Shown here: positions 1-7,685 of the stretch, piece by piece
Numbering within the stretch: position 1 is the stretch's first letter
Layout: each line of letters opens with the position of its first letter
Origin: CAVWDU01 sp963753815
GTDB taxonomy: Bacteria > Pseudomonadota > Gammaproteobacteria > Pseudomonadales > Halieaceae
Length of the DNA stretch: 64,000 nt
Assembly (NCBI GenBank): GCA_963753815.1
Contig: CAVWDU010000006.1
Span: forward strand, 62,001-126,000
Direction of reading: 5' to 3'
Translations under genes and position numbers: made by a program
Notes under the pieces: model-generated
Told to the model about the DNA's origin: nothing
Databases searched by the model: none
Seen by the model: the letters and a program-made list of their open reading frames with translations, nothing else

Positions 1-1504
1 TGCGCGTGACAGCACGTTGTTGCTGGTCGAGCAGGGCCTGGGCCTCGTCGCGCGCCTCTACGAATACTCCGGCGTCCGTTTCGTAGGCGTCGACGATGCG
101 CGCAACCAGGCACTGCAGGCGCTTCTGGAGTGACCGGTTGGGAAAGTTGGCAGCGATGGCGAGTTGGGACAGGATGTCGATCAGTTGCCGCGCCGGGTGC
201 TCGCGCTGCAGGAAAAAGTCCGGTTCCAGAATGGCCACCCTGGCCAGCGGTATCTGCAAGGCTGCCAGTATGGGCCTCAGTTGCGGGTGGATGTCGAGCT
301 TGATTTGCAGGTTTGCGAACAGGCGGTCGATGATACCGATCTGGCGCCGATGCAATTCATCAAGTCCTGCTTCCGGATTGTTGCCCGGGGCCCGAGTCAG
401 TGCGTTGTCGAGTCGGTCCTCCAGTGAAGGGGCTGCGGTCAGGGTGCGCCAGGTGGCCTGGTCCTGTTGCCAATCCTGCAATAGCTGCGCGATCGCCCCG
501 GTATCCAATACCGGTGCCGCCACTTCGCAGGCGATTGGCTGCGTTTCTCCGTCGGGGAACACGGCCGCTTTGCTCTGTGCACCACGCGATACCTTCGACC
601 GGGGGGCGGATGCCATGACTGCCTGGTACAGATCCGCCGCTGCCGCAGGTGCCGGGTAGGCCAGGGTCTGCACTGGTACGGCAACCGGGTCGTCGCCCCT
701 GTCGTCGCCTACCGCGGACTCCCGGCTTCTGTCCACGGACTGGCGCTGTGTTCGTCCATCCTCACTGGCCGCAGGGTAATCTGCCTCGAGGTCAGCGATA
801 TCCCCTGCGCCTGCCTGTTCGACGGACGGGTGGGGCGAATTCGGGAGCAGTTCTTTCAGCTTTGCGTAGAGCTGACCGAGGGTCTGTTCCGCGTACTCCG
901 TCATGAACCGGCAGGTCTCGGGGAAAAGTGATCGCAAGTTGTCGTCGATGTTGAATGCCGCGCGCAGTGCGCCGCAGAGGTGCCTCGCCGCGACCGGGAG
1001 GGGAGCGGCCGGGGCACCCCCATCGAGCCAAACCGCAATGCCTCGCCGGATCGTGGCGAGATCGGCGTCGAAGTGGCGTTCCATAAGGCGCGTGGTGCGC
1101 TCGATGGCCAGCTGGTCCTCGAATTCCTGTAGATCGATGAGATCCAGTGTCCCGGTGCCGGAATCGAGAGGCTCGCCGGCAGCGGTGGGTAGCGGCGATG
1201 ATTTTCCTTCATCTTCCAGATCTGCAAGCTGCGATTCTGCCGCGCGCAGCAACGCTCGGCGCTGCTGGCGGATAAATCCAACCTGCTCACGGTGTTTTTC
1301 GAATTGCCCTGGTGTGGGTCTGCGCTCCGCCAGTTCATCGGCGAACGCATCTATCAGCTCCCCCAGCCACCGCGAAGCCTCACCGATGGCTGTCTGGTTG
1401 AAACGCGCCATCGAGTCACTGCCGCATAGCGCCTCTATCTCCGCGTTGTCTACTGCCCTGGTCACCCGGTTCTGCGCCCGATGGTTTTTCTTATAGTGAG
1501 GCAT
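1..1504 (-). CDS. DUF1631 family protein (C-terminus cut by window edge)
   Basis: The frame is open from an ATG at 1504 down through base 1, giving 501 codons with no stop; the C-terminus lies outside the window. The first 130 residues are charged and helix-rich, starting MPHYKKNHRAQNR. Around residues 240-300 the protein is low in complexity. Near residues 405-435 it reads LRPILAALQIPLARVAIL and then PDFFLQREHPARQL, which I recognise as the conserved core of the DUF1631 family of gammaproteobacteria. The function of that family is not established. No membrane segment or signal peptide is visible, so a cytoplasmic protein is likely. The upstream ribosome-binding site is weak. The family call is confident; the role is unknown. 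Confidence 0.8.
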   Translation of the reverse strand, partial: MPHYKKNHRAQNRVTRAVDNAEIEALCGSDSMARFNQTAIGEASRWLGELIDAFADELAERRPTPGQFEKHREQVGFIRQQRRALLRAAESQLADLEDEGKSSPLPTAAGEPLDSGTGTLDLIDLQEFEDQLAIERTTRLMERHFDADLATIRRGIAVWLDGGAPAAPLPVAARHLCGALRAAFNIDDNLRSLFPETCRFMTEYAEQTLGQLYAKLKELLPNSPHPSVEQAGAGDIADLEADYPAASEDGRTQRQSVDRSRESAVGDDRGDDPVAVPVQTLAYPAPAAAADLYQAVMASAPRSKVSRGAQSKAAVFPDGETQPIACEVAAPVLDTGAIAQLLQDWQQDQATWRTLTAAPSLEDRLDNALTRAPGNNPEAGLDELHRRQIGIIDRLFANLQIKLDIHPQLRPILAALQIPLARVAILEPDFFLQREHPARQLIDILSQLAIAANFPNRSLQKRLQCLVARIVDAYETDAGVFVEARDEAQALLDQQQRAVTR

Positions 1505-1800
1505 AGCCTAACTGTTCAGTGCGGCGCATGCGGCAGTCGGCACGCCGGGTTGAGGACCCCGTCACACAATCGCCCGCCTGTGCTATCGTTGCAGACGGTG
1601 TCCGGCGGTGCAACGCATGGCCTGATCGGGGCTGTGACGCGAAGAGGCGGATAGCGGCCGGGTGCTGCCTGTTCGCTGGTAGAAAAATCACTCGATTATT
1701 GATCGATTCGATGGGCAGCCCGGTATCGTCGGTGTAGTTTGGGCCGATTTTCGGCATCACGACAGTCGGGTCGAGCCCGGAATGCCGGGCGGGAGTTTGC
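1505..1800. other. Intergenic region between divergent genes
   Basis: About 300 bases separate the start of the DUF1631 gene (leftward) from the acyltransferase gene (rightward), so promoters for both should lie here. The stretch near 1680-1705 is locally AT-rich (ttattgatcgattcg), the most promoter-like part. I see no convincing small gene, hairpin or tRNA. Confidence 0.4.
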
Positions 1801-3180
1801 ATGCAGAAGCTGAGTTCGCAGGACGCTGGATTTCTCAGAATCGAGTCCGCGCACTGTCCGTTTCACGTCGCTGGCCTGATGATCTTCAGGAAGCCGGTGC
1901 GCGCCCGTGGGTCGTACCTGCGTCATCTGGCCGTGAAGTGCGGCCGACTGAACGAGTTATGGCCCGTGTTCGACAAACAGTTGAAAAACCCGGACGACCT
2001 GTCCAATGCCAGCTGGGTGCGCGCTCGCGATTACCGCCCGGAGCGGCACGTCATGCATTACGCGCTGCCGCCACCGGGTCGAATGGCCGATCTGGTGCAG
2101 TTGGTGACCCGGGTGCACGAGCGGCCGCTGGACCGCGGCCGGCCGCTGTGGGAGCTGCACCTGATCGAAGGCCTGGGTTCCGACAGGTTTGCCATCTACT
2201 GCAAAATTCACCACGCGCTGGTGGATGGCGTGGGTGGGATGAAGATGCTGCAGGGTCTCTGCTCCACCTCGCCGAAACAGGCCCTGGACGTCGATCAGCC
2301 GCGCGAAGAGGCGGGCCACTCCGCGTCGCAGCATTCGCTTTTCGATGAACTGGGTAAAGTCACCCGCGGCTTGCTGAAGCAATATCGCGCGATACCCGAG
2401 CTTTCGGGGCTGCTCGCGCACATGGGTCTGGAGGCGCTGCAGGGCAAGGGCGATGCGATGCGCCTGCCTTTCACCGCGCCGCGCTCGCTGTTCAACACCG
2501 AGCTGAATTCCCATCGCGGCCTCACCCTTTGCGATCTTCCCTTCAATGCCGTGCGCCGTATGGGGCGTCAGGCAGGTGGCTCCATCAATGATGTGCTGCT
2601 GGCGATCTGCGGGGGTGCCTTGCGCCGTTATCTGCTGGAGCAGGACGCATTGCCGCGTTCCTCGCTGGTAGCCGGCATGCCCGTTTCGCTGAAGGCGGAG
2701 GGAGAATCCACCGGCAATCAGCTCAGCTATATACTGAGCCCCTTCTTTACCAACGAGCCGGACGACCTCAATCGGTTGCGCAGGGTGGTCAAGGTCACGC
2801 GGGCCGCCAAGGCTGATCTCGGCAAACTGTCGCGTACCGCCTCGCAGGATTACTACGCCCTGGTCATGGCGCCGACCATCCTGCTGACGGTCACTGGCAA
2901 TGCGACCCGGGTCAGGCCGGTCACCAACGCGATCTTCTCCAATGTGCCCGGTTCGAGGGAAAAATTGTATCTCGATGGAGCTGAACTGGAGGCACTGTAT
3001 CCGCTTTCTATCGTGACCGACGGGATGGGGCTGAACATAACCGTGGTGAGTCATGTCAACAAGCTGTGTTTTGCCGTTGTCAGCTGTCCGGCGGGCGAGC
3101 CTGGTATCGAGCGCCTCGGAGAATTTGTCCAGGAGAGTTACCGGGAACTGCGCGCGGCGTTGAGTCGGGAGCAACAGTAG
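1801..3180 (+). CDS. WS/DGAT-type wax ester synthase / diacylglycerol acyltransferase
   Basis: This 459-residue protein has the bacterial WS/DGAT layout. The acyltransferase active-site motif HHxxxDG is present as HHALVDG at residues 137-143, preceded by PLWELHL near 115-121. A downstream NDVLLAICGGALRRYL block near 262-277 matches the second conserved region. The family transfers fatty acyl groups from acyl-CoA to long-chain alcohols or diacylglycerol, making storage wax esters or triacylglycerol at the inner membrane. Length is typical (about 450-480). The ATG at 1801 follows a gcgggag ribosome-binding site. Two small genes follow on the same strand. Substrate choice cannot be read from sequence; members acting on other acyl acceptors are known. 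Confidence 0.88.
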   Translation: MQKLSSQDAGFLRIESAHCPFHVAGLMIFRKPVRARGSYLRHLAVKCGRLNELWPVFDKQLKNPDDLSNASWVRARDYRPERHVMHYALPPPGRMADLVQLVTRVHERPLDRGRPLWELHLIEGLGSDRFAIYCKIHHALVDGVGGMKMLQGLCSTSPKQALDVDQPREEAGHSASQHSLFDELGKVTRGLLKQYRAIPELSGLLAHMGLEALQGKGDAMRLPFTAPRSLFNTELNSHRGLTLCDLPFNAVRRMGRQAGGSINDVLLAICGGALRRYLLEQDALPRSSLVAGMPVSLKAEGESTGNQLSYILSPFFTNEPDDLNRLRRVVKVTRAAKADLGKLSRTASQDYYALVMAPTILLTVTGNATRVRPVTNAIFSNVPGSREKLYLDGAELEALYPLSIVTDGMGLNITVVSHVNKLCFAVVSCPAGEPGIERLGEFVQESYRELRAALSREQQ

Positions 3181-3249
3181 TCCCCGTGGTCCGCAGCGGG
3201 ATGTGGACTCCGGCGTGTTGGTTGCAACAGAGTACAGAGGCGTATCGGC

Positions 3250-3801
3250 ATGGCGGACAATGACTACACGGAAACCGCGTTTTACGAGTTTCTGCGCCAG
3301 GGCGCGGTGACCGGTGTGATCAAGCCGGCAGAGGCGCGGTCGCGGAAACTCGCGGCGGAACAGCTGCGCGGCCAGCTGAAGGCCAACGAGCGCATGGACC
3401 TGCGGCAACTCGACGTCGATGAACTCTGCAGTCGTTTCCATAAACTCCAGGGGTCCACCATCCGGCCCGAGACGTTGCAGATTCACAACCAGCGCCTGAA
3501 AGCGGGCTTGCGAGAGTTTTTCCGCTGGGTCGAGGATCCTGCAGGCTTTGTCAGCCGTGAGGGTGAGTTGCCCGAAGCACAGATAGTTGCCGCCCGCGAC
3601 ACGCCGGGTCAGGCGAGGGCGCGAGAGGAACTGACCCTGAATCCGCCGCGCAGTCCGTTCGACGTGCTGCCGATCAGGCTGCGCGAAGATCTCGTGGTCT
3701 ATGTCCAGAATCTGCCTCTGGACCTCAGCGAACAGGAAGCCGAGAAAATTGGCGCTGTGATCAAGGCCTTTGCATCACCCCCTGGTTCCACAAACCAATG
3801 A
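3250..3801 (+). CDS. Unknown protein with integrase-SAM-like N-terminal half
   Basis: A 183-residue protein I do not recognise. Residues 1-100 are helical and include RLKAGLREFFRWVEDPAGF (about 82-100), which resembles the helical core-binding (SAM-like) fold of tyrosine recombinases. No catalytic recombinase domain follows. The C-terminal part (about 137-175) has IRLREDLVVYVQNLPLDL and then an EAEKIGAVIKAF helix, a pattern typical of small proteins ending in a helix-capping motif. It starts 69 bases after the acyltransferase and its stop overlaps the next gene start by four bases (ATGA at 3798-3801), so the two are probably translated together. A DNA-related role is only a guess. Confidence 0.7.
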   Translation: MADNDYTETAFYEFLRQGAVTGVIKPAEARSRKLAAEQLRGQLKANERMDLRQLDVDELCSRFHKLQGSTIRPETLQIHNQRLKAGLREFFRWVEDPAGFVSREGELPEAQIVAARDTPGQARAREELTLNPPRSPFDVLPIRLREDLVVYVQNLPLDLSEQEAEKIGAVIKAFASPPGSTNQ

Positions 3802-4388
3802 ATCGCCTGGTGCTGTTTGCCCCGCTGCTGGTGTTCGGCCTGGCGGGCGCCGGCCTGCTGGCGTACTACCGGCGGTTGGTCAGCGCCCCCGGTTTCGCGG
3901 AAAACCTGGTACCCGAGTTGATCGGCTTCTGTCTCGAAGGTTTTTTTCTCGTCGGATTGTTTTCGCTGATCCAGCGGCGTCTCGAGCGCGATCGGCGCTA
4001 CCAGTTGCGGCAGAGCCTGCGCGGTGCCCTCAGGGAAATATTGAGCCATCTCGATGTGGCCTTGCTGGATGAGTACGCCGAGCCGGCCAGCTCGCAGGCA
4101 CTGGAGCGGGACCCGCAGGTTGTCGCGACGCTGTTCAAGAAGCTCAACCGGGTGGATATGGACCTCGACAGCATGCGGCGGCTCAAGGATGCTGCGGGGC
4201 GCAACAGCAGCGTCATGCGCGACCTGATACCGGTCGCAGCGCAACTCAGCGCCGATCACATGCGTTGGTGGCTGTCGATTGCGGAGAGCACGCGCCATTT
4301 GGCCGAGGCCAGCGACAGCGTGACGGTGGTGCTGGCCGCCCACAAATTCCTGATCAATCTCGGTGAGTTCGACGAACTTCCGCTCTGA
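3798..4388 (+). CDS. Unknown membrane protein, two N-terminal transmembrane helices
   Basis: A 196-residue protein with two hydrophobic segments, at about residues 4-22 and 40-60, followed by a soluble, charged helical region of about 130 residues (DRRYQLRQSLRGALREIL onward). This suggests an inner-membrane anchor with a cytoplasmic helical domain. No known catalytic motif was seen. The start codon overlaps the previous gene's stop (ATGA), indicating translational coupling, and the gene appears to end its transcription unit before the 150-base gap ahead of the formaldehyde dehydrogenase gene. Whether it serves lipid storage with the upstream acyltransferase is not shown by the sequence. Confidence 0.7.
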   Translation: MNRLVLFAPLLVFGLAGAGLLAYYRRLVSAPGFAENLVPELIGFCLEGFFLVGLFSLIQRRLERDRRYQLRQSLRGALREILSHLDVALLDEYAEPASSQALERDPQVVATLFKKLNRVDMDLDSMRRLKDAAGRNSSVMRDLIPVAAQLSADHMRWWLSIAESTRHLAEASDSVTVVLAAHKFLINLGEFDELPL

Positions 4389-4536
4389 CCCGCCCTGCGA
4401 CCCGGTTATCTGTCGTGCCCGCAGGCGCTCAATCCGGTGCGAGCCCCCCCGCGGTGCCGGCGCAGGAGGGCACGGGCTGCTATCATTGGGGGGATCTGGG
4501 TGTCTCAGGCGAGTTTACGTCAACGGAGTCTAACTG

Positions 4537-5643
4537 ATGAAATCAAGAGCCGCAGTAGCGATCGAGGCCGGCCGGCCTCTCGAGATCATGGAGGTCGAGG
4601 TCGAAGCACCGCGCGCGGGTGAAGTGCTGGTGGAGATCAAGGCTACCGGTGTCTGTCACACCGACGCATTCACCCTCTCCGGCGATGATCCGGAAGGCGC
4701 CTTCCCGGCGATTCTCGGGCACGAGGGCGCCGGGGTCGTGGTCGACGTGGGGAGCGGCGTGACGGGACTGAAGCCCGGAGATCACGTGATTCCGTTGTAC
4801 ACGCCCGAGTGCCGCACCTGCGATTTCTGCCTGCACCCCAAGACCAATCTCTGTCAGTCCATTCGTGAGACCCAGGGCCAGGGGCTGATGCCCGATGGGA
4901 CCAGCCGGTTCACCCTCGACGGCAAGCCGCTGCTGCACTATATGGGCTGCTCGACATTTTCCAACTTCACCGTGCTGCCCGAGATCGCGCTGGCCAAGGT
5001 CCGCAGCGACGCGCCTTTCGACAAGATCTGCTACATCGGCTGCGGTGTAACCACGGGGATCGGCGCGGTCGCCTTCACCATGAAAGTCGAGCCGGGTTCA
5101 ACGGTGGCGGTTTTCGGCCTCGGTGGCATTGGCCTGAATGTCATCCAGGGCGCGCGCATGGTCGGCGCCACGCGCATAATCGGCGTGGATACCAACCCCG
5201 ACAAGGCGGCTCTGGCGACATCGTTTGGCATGACCGACTTCGTCAACCCGAAGGGGGTAGACGACGTGGTTGGCCATCTGGTGGAACTGACCGGTGGCGG
5301 CGTCGACTACAGCTTCGAGTGCATCGGTAACGTGGAGGTGATGCGACAGGCGCTGGAGTGCTGTCACAAGGGCTGGGGTGAGAGCTGCATCATCGGTGTC
5401 GCCGGTGCCGGAAAGGAAATCAGCACGCGACCGTTCCAACTGGTCACCGGACGTTCCTGGCGCGGCACTGCCTTTGGCGGCGCGCGCGGTCGTACTGACG
5501 TACCGCGTATCGTCGACTGGTATATGGACGGCAAGATCAATATTGATGATCTCATCACCCATACCATGCCACTCGACGAGATCAATACCGCGTTCGACCT
5601 GATGCATGCCGGCGAGAGTATCCGTTCGGTGGTGCTGTACTAG
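4537..5643 (+). CDS. frmA: S-(hydroxymethyl)glutathione dehydrogenase (class III alcohol dehydrogenase)
   Basis: A 368-residue zinc alcohol dehydrogenase of class III, which oxidises S-hydroxymethylglutathione (formaldehyde plus glutathione) to S-formylglutathione with NAD+. Catalytic zinc ligands are visible at C40 (GVCHTD) and H62-E63 (GHEGAG). The structural zinc cluster is in PECRTCDFCLHPKTNLC (about 90-106). The Rossmann motif GLGGIG is near 188-193. The peptide TQGQGLMPDGTSRF is characteristic of class III enzymes. The start follows an acggag ribosome-binding site. It lies 12 bases upstream of fdsG, so it probably heads the formate dehydrogenase operon. No S-formylglutathione hydrolase gene is present nearby. 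Also called adhC. Confidence 0.95.
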   Translation: MKSRAAVAIEAGRPLEIMEVEVEAPRAGEVLVEIKATGVCHTDAFTLSGDDPEGAFPAILGHEGAGVVVDVGSGVTGLKPGDHVIPLYTPECRTCDFCLHPKTNLCQSIRETQGQGLMPDGTSRFTLDGKPLLHYMGCSTFSNFTVLPEIALAKVRSDAPFDKICYIGCGVTTGIGAVAFTMKVEPGSTVAVFGLGGIGLNVIQGARMVGATRIIGVDTNPDKAALATSFGMTDFVNPKGVDDVVGHLVELTGGGVDYSFECIGNVEVMRQALECCHKGWGESCIIGVAGAGKEISTRPFQLVTGRSWRGTAFGGARGRTDVPRIVDWYMDGKINIDDLITHTMPLDEINTAFDLMHAGESIRSVVLY

Positions 5644-5655
5644 GAAAATACGCGC

Positions 5656-6135
5656 ATGACAGCTGATCAGCAGTCACGGCTGGCGACGATCATTGTGCCT
5701 TTCGCAGCGATGCCTGGCGGACTGCTGCCGCTGCTACACGCGGTGCAGGGAGAGTGGGGCTACATCCCGTCCTGGAGTGTGGGTCCGATCGCATCCGCGC
5801 TGCACCTGTCCCGGGCGGAAGTTCACGGTGTCATCACTTTTTATCACGACCTGCGGGAAACGCCCCCGGGACGGCACCGGGTGGAGATCTGCCGTGCCGA
5901 GGCCTGCCAGGCGACCGGGGCACGCCAGCTGGAGGCGAAGGCGAGGGCGCGGCTCGGCATTGATTTCGGCGAGACGACTGACGACGGGACTGTCACGCTC
6001 GACACCGTTTACTGCCTGGGTAACTGCGCCTGTGCACCCTCCGTGCGTATCGACGACGCCCTTCATGCCCGGGTTGACGGTGCCACGCTGGATCGCCTGT
6101 TGAGTGCCTTGCAGGACGACGGGGGCCGTGCATGA
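5656..6135 (+). CDS. fdsG: NAD-dependent formate dehydrogenase gamma subunit
   Basis: A 159-residue NuoE-like subunit carrying one [2Fe-2S] cluster. The ligands are C79 and C84 (EICRAEACQ) and C120 and C124 (VYCLGNCACAP). The N-terminal helical region and GVITFYHDLR (about 58-67) match the NuoE/FdsG fold. In soluble Mo-dependent formate dehydrogenases this subunit helps move electrons from formate to NAD+. Its stop overlaps the next start by four bases (ATGA at 6132-6135), so translation with fdsB is coupled. Homology to NuoE could suggest complex I, but the neighbours fit the five-gene fds set instead. Confidence 0.93.
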   Translation: MTADQQSRLATIIVPFAAMPGGLLPLLHAVQGEWGYIPSWSVGPIASALHLSRAEVHGVITFYHDLRETPPGRHRVEICRAEACQATGARQLEAKARARLGIDFGETTDDGTVTLDTVYCLGNCACAPSVRIDDALHARVDGATLDRLLSALQDDGGRA

Positions 6136-7685
6136 CCACCAGACTTTTCGTGCCGCGCGATACGACCGCACTGGCACTGGGCGCAGACGCGGTGGCCACC
6201 GCTCTGGCAGCAGAGGCCGGGTCGCGAGGGCAGGCTATTGAACTGGTGCGCAATGGCTCCCGGGGTGCGTTCTGGCTGGAGCCGCTGGTGGAGGTCGAGC
6301 GCGGGGGCGAGCGCTTCGGGTTCGCTCGGGTAGCGGCGGCCGATGCCGCCGGCCTGCTGGACGCCGTGTCCGGCGATCCCTCCCGACACCCCGCCTGCCT
6401 GGGTGAAGTGGAAGCGCTGCCGTGGTTTAGCGGTCAGCGGCGCCTGACCTTCGCCCGCGCCGGCATCGGCGACCCGCTGAGCCTGGAGCATTACGAATCG
6501 CTCGAGGGCTTCGCCGGCCTGCGGAACGCACTCAAGCTGTCGCCGCAGGATATCGTTGACGCCATCAAGGCATCCGGGCTGCGCGGACGCGGCGGGGCGG
6601 CATTTCCGACGGGGATAAAGTGGCAAACGGTGCTGGACACCGAAGCCGGCCGGAAGTACGTCGTGTGCAATGCGGACGAAGGTGACTCCGGCACCTTTGC
6701 TGATCGATTGCTGATGGAGGCCGATCCTTTCCAGTTGCTGGAGGGCATGACTATCGCCGGGCTGGCCGTGGGTGCCACCCGGGGGTACATCTACCTGCGC
6801 TCGGAATATCCGCAGGCGGCCGAAATTCTCGCCGCTGCCATCGACCGGGCCCGCGCTGCCGGCTACCTCGGTGCTTCGATACTGGCTTCCGGACAGAGCT
6901 TCGATATCGAGCTGCGTATAGCGGCCGGATCCTATATCTGCGGCGAAGAGACTGCCATGCTCGAAAGCCTGGAGGGCAAGCGGGGCATGGTCCGGGCCAA
7001 ACCGCCGTTGCCGGCCGTAGCCGGTCTGTTCGGATGCCCCACTGCGGTCAACAACGTACTGACGCTGGCCGCTGTGACCACGATACTCGCTGAGGGCGCT
7101 GATGCGTATGCACAACTCGGGCATGGTCGCTCGCGGGGCACCCTGGTTGCGCAACTGGCGGGCAACGTTTGTCGCGGTGGTCTGGTTGAACTGTCCTACG
7201 GGATTTCACTGCGGGACCTGGTCGAGGGTTTTGGTGGCGGCACGCTCAGCGGTCGCCCGGTGCGGGCGTTACAGGTCGGGGGTCCCCTGGGCGCCTATCT
7301 GCCGGAAGCGCAGTGGGATACCCCGATGGACTACGAGTCTTTCGCGCGCGTCGGCGGCATGCTGGGTCATGGCGGCGTGGTGGTCTTTGACGACACCGTG
7401 GATATGCTGGCACAGGCGCGCTTCGCGATGGCGTTTTGTGCCGCCGAGTCCTGTGGGAAGTGCACGCCCTGCCGGATCGGATCGGTTCGCGGTGTCGAGC
7501 TGCTGGACGCTATCGGCGAGGGTAGGACGCGGGACGGGCAGATGGTGTTGCTCGATGACCTGTGTACGACCATGGAGCAGGCATCGCTGTGCGCGATGGG
7601 CGGCCTGACGCCGGCGCCGGTGCGCAGTGCGCTGCGGCATTTCCCCGAGGATTTTTCCCCTGAGAGGAGGGCGGGTCATGCTTGA
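6132..7685 (+). CDS. fdsB: NAD-dependent formate dehydrogenase beta subunit (NADH-binding, FMN)
   Basis: A 517-residue NuoF-like subunit with a thioredoxin-like N-terminal extension of about 115 residues. It should hold FMN, the NAD+ site and one [4Fe-4S] cluster. The FMN/NAD loop GRGGAAFPTG is at 152-161 and YICGEETAML is near 268-277. The cluster ligands are C441, C444 and C447 (ESCGKCTPC) plus C487. This is the diaphorase half that passes electrons from the iron-sulfur chain to NAD+ in the cytoplasm. It overlaps fdsG by four bases and fdsA by eight. Length is normal for FdsB. Confidence 0.94.
   Translation: MTTRLFVPRDTTALALGADAVATALAAEAGSRGQAIELVRNGSRGAFWLEPLVEVERGGERFGFARVAAADAAGLLDAVSGDPSRHPACLGEVEALPWFSGQRRLTFARAGIGDPLSLEHYESLEGFAGLRNALKLSPQDIVDAIKASGLRGRGGAAFPTGIKWQTVLDTEAGRKYVVCNADEGDSGTFADRLLMEADPFQLLEGMTIAGLAVGATRGYIYLRSEYPQAAEILAAAIDRARAAGYLGASILASGQSFDIELRIAAGSYICGEETAMLESLEGKRGMVRAKPPLPAVAGLFGCPTAVNNVLTLAAVTTILAEGADAYAQLGHGRSRGTLVAQLAGNVCRGGLVELSYGISLRDLVEGFGGGTLSGRPVRALQVGGPLGAYLPEAQWDTPMDYESFARVGGMLGHGGVVVFDDTVDMLAQARFAMAFCAAESCGKCTPCRIGSVRGVELLDAIGEGRTRDGQMVLLDDLCTTMEQASLCAMGGLTPAPVRSALRHFPEDFSPERRAGHA

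Noticed and set aside
1957..3486. Long 509-residue reading on the minus strand
   Set aside because: It is antisense to the WS/DGAT gene, which has strong family motifs; the translation is low in complexity and lacks any recognised domain.
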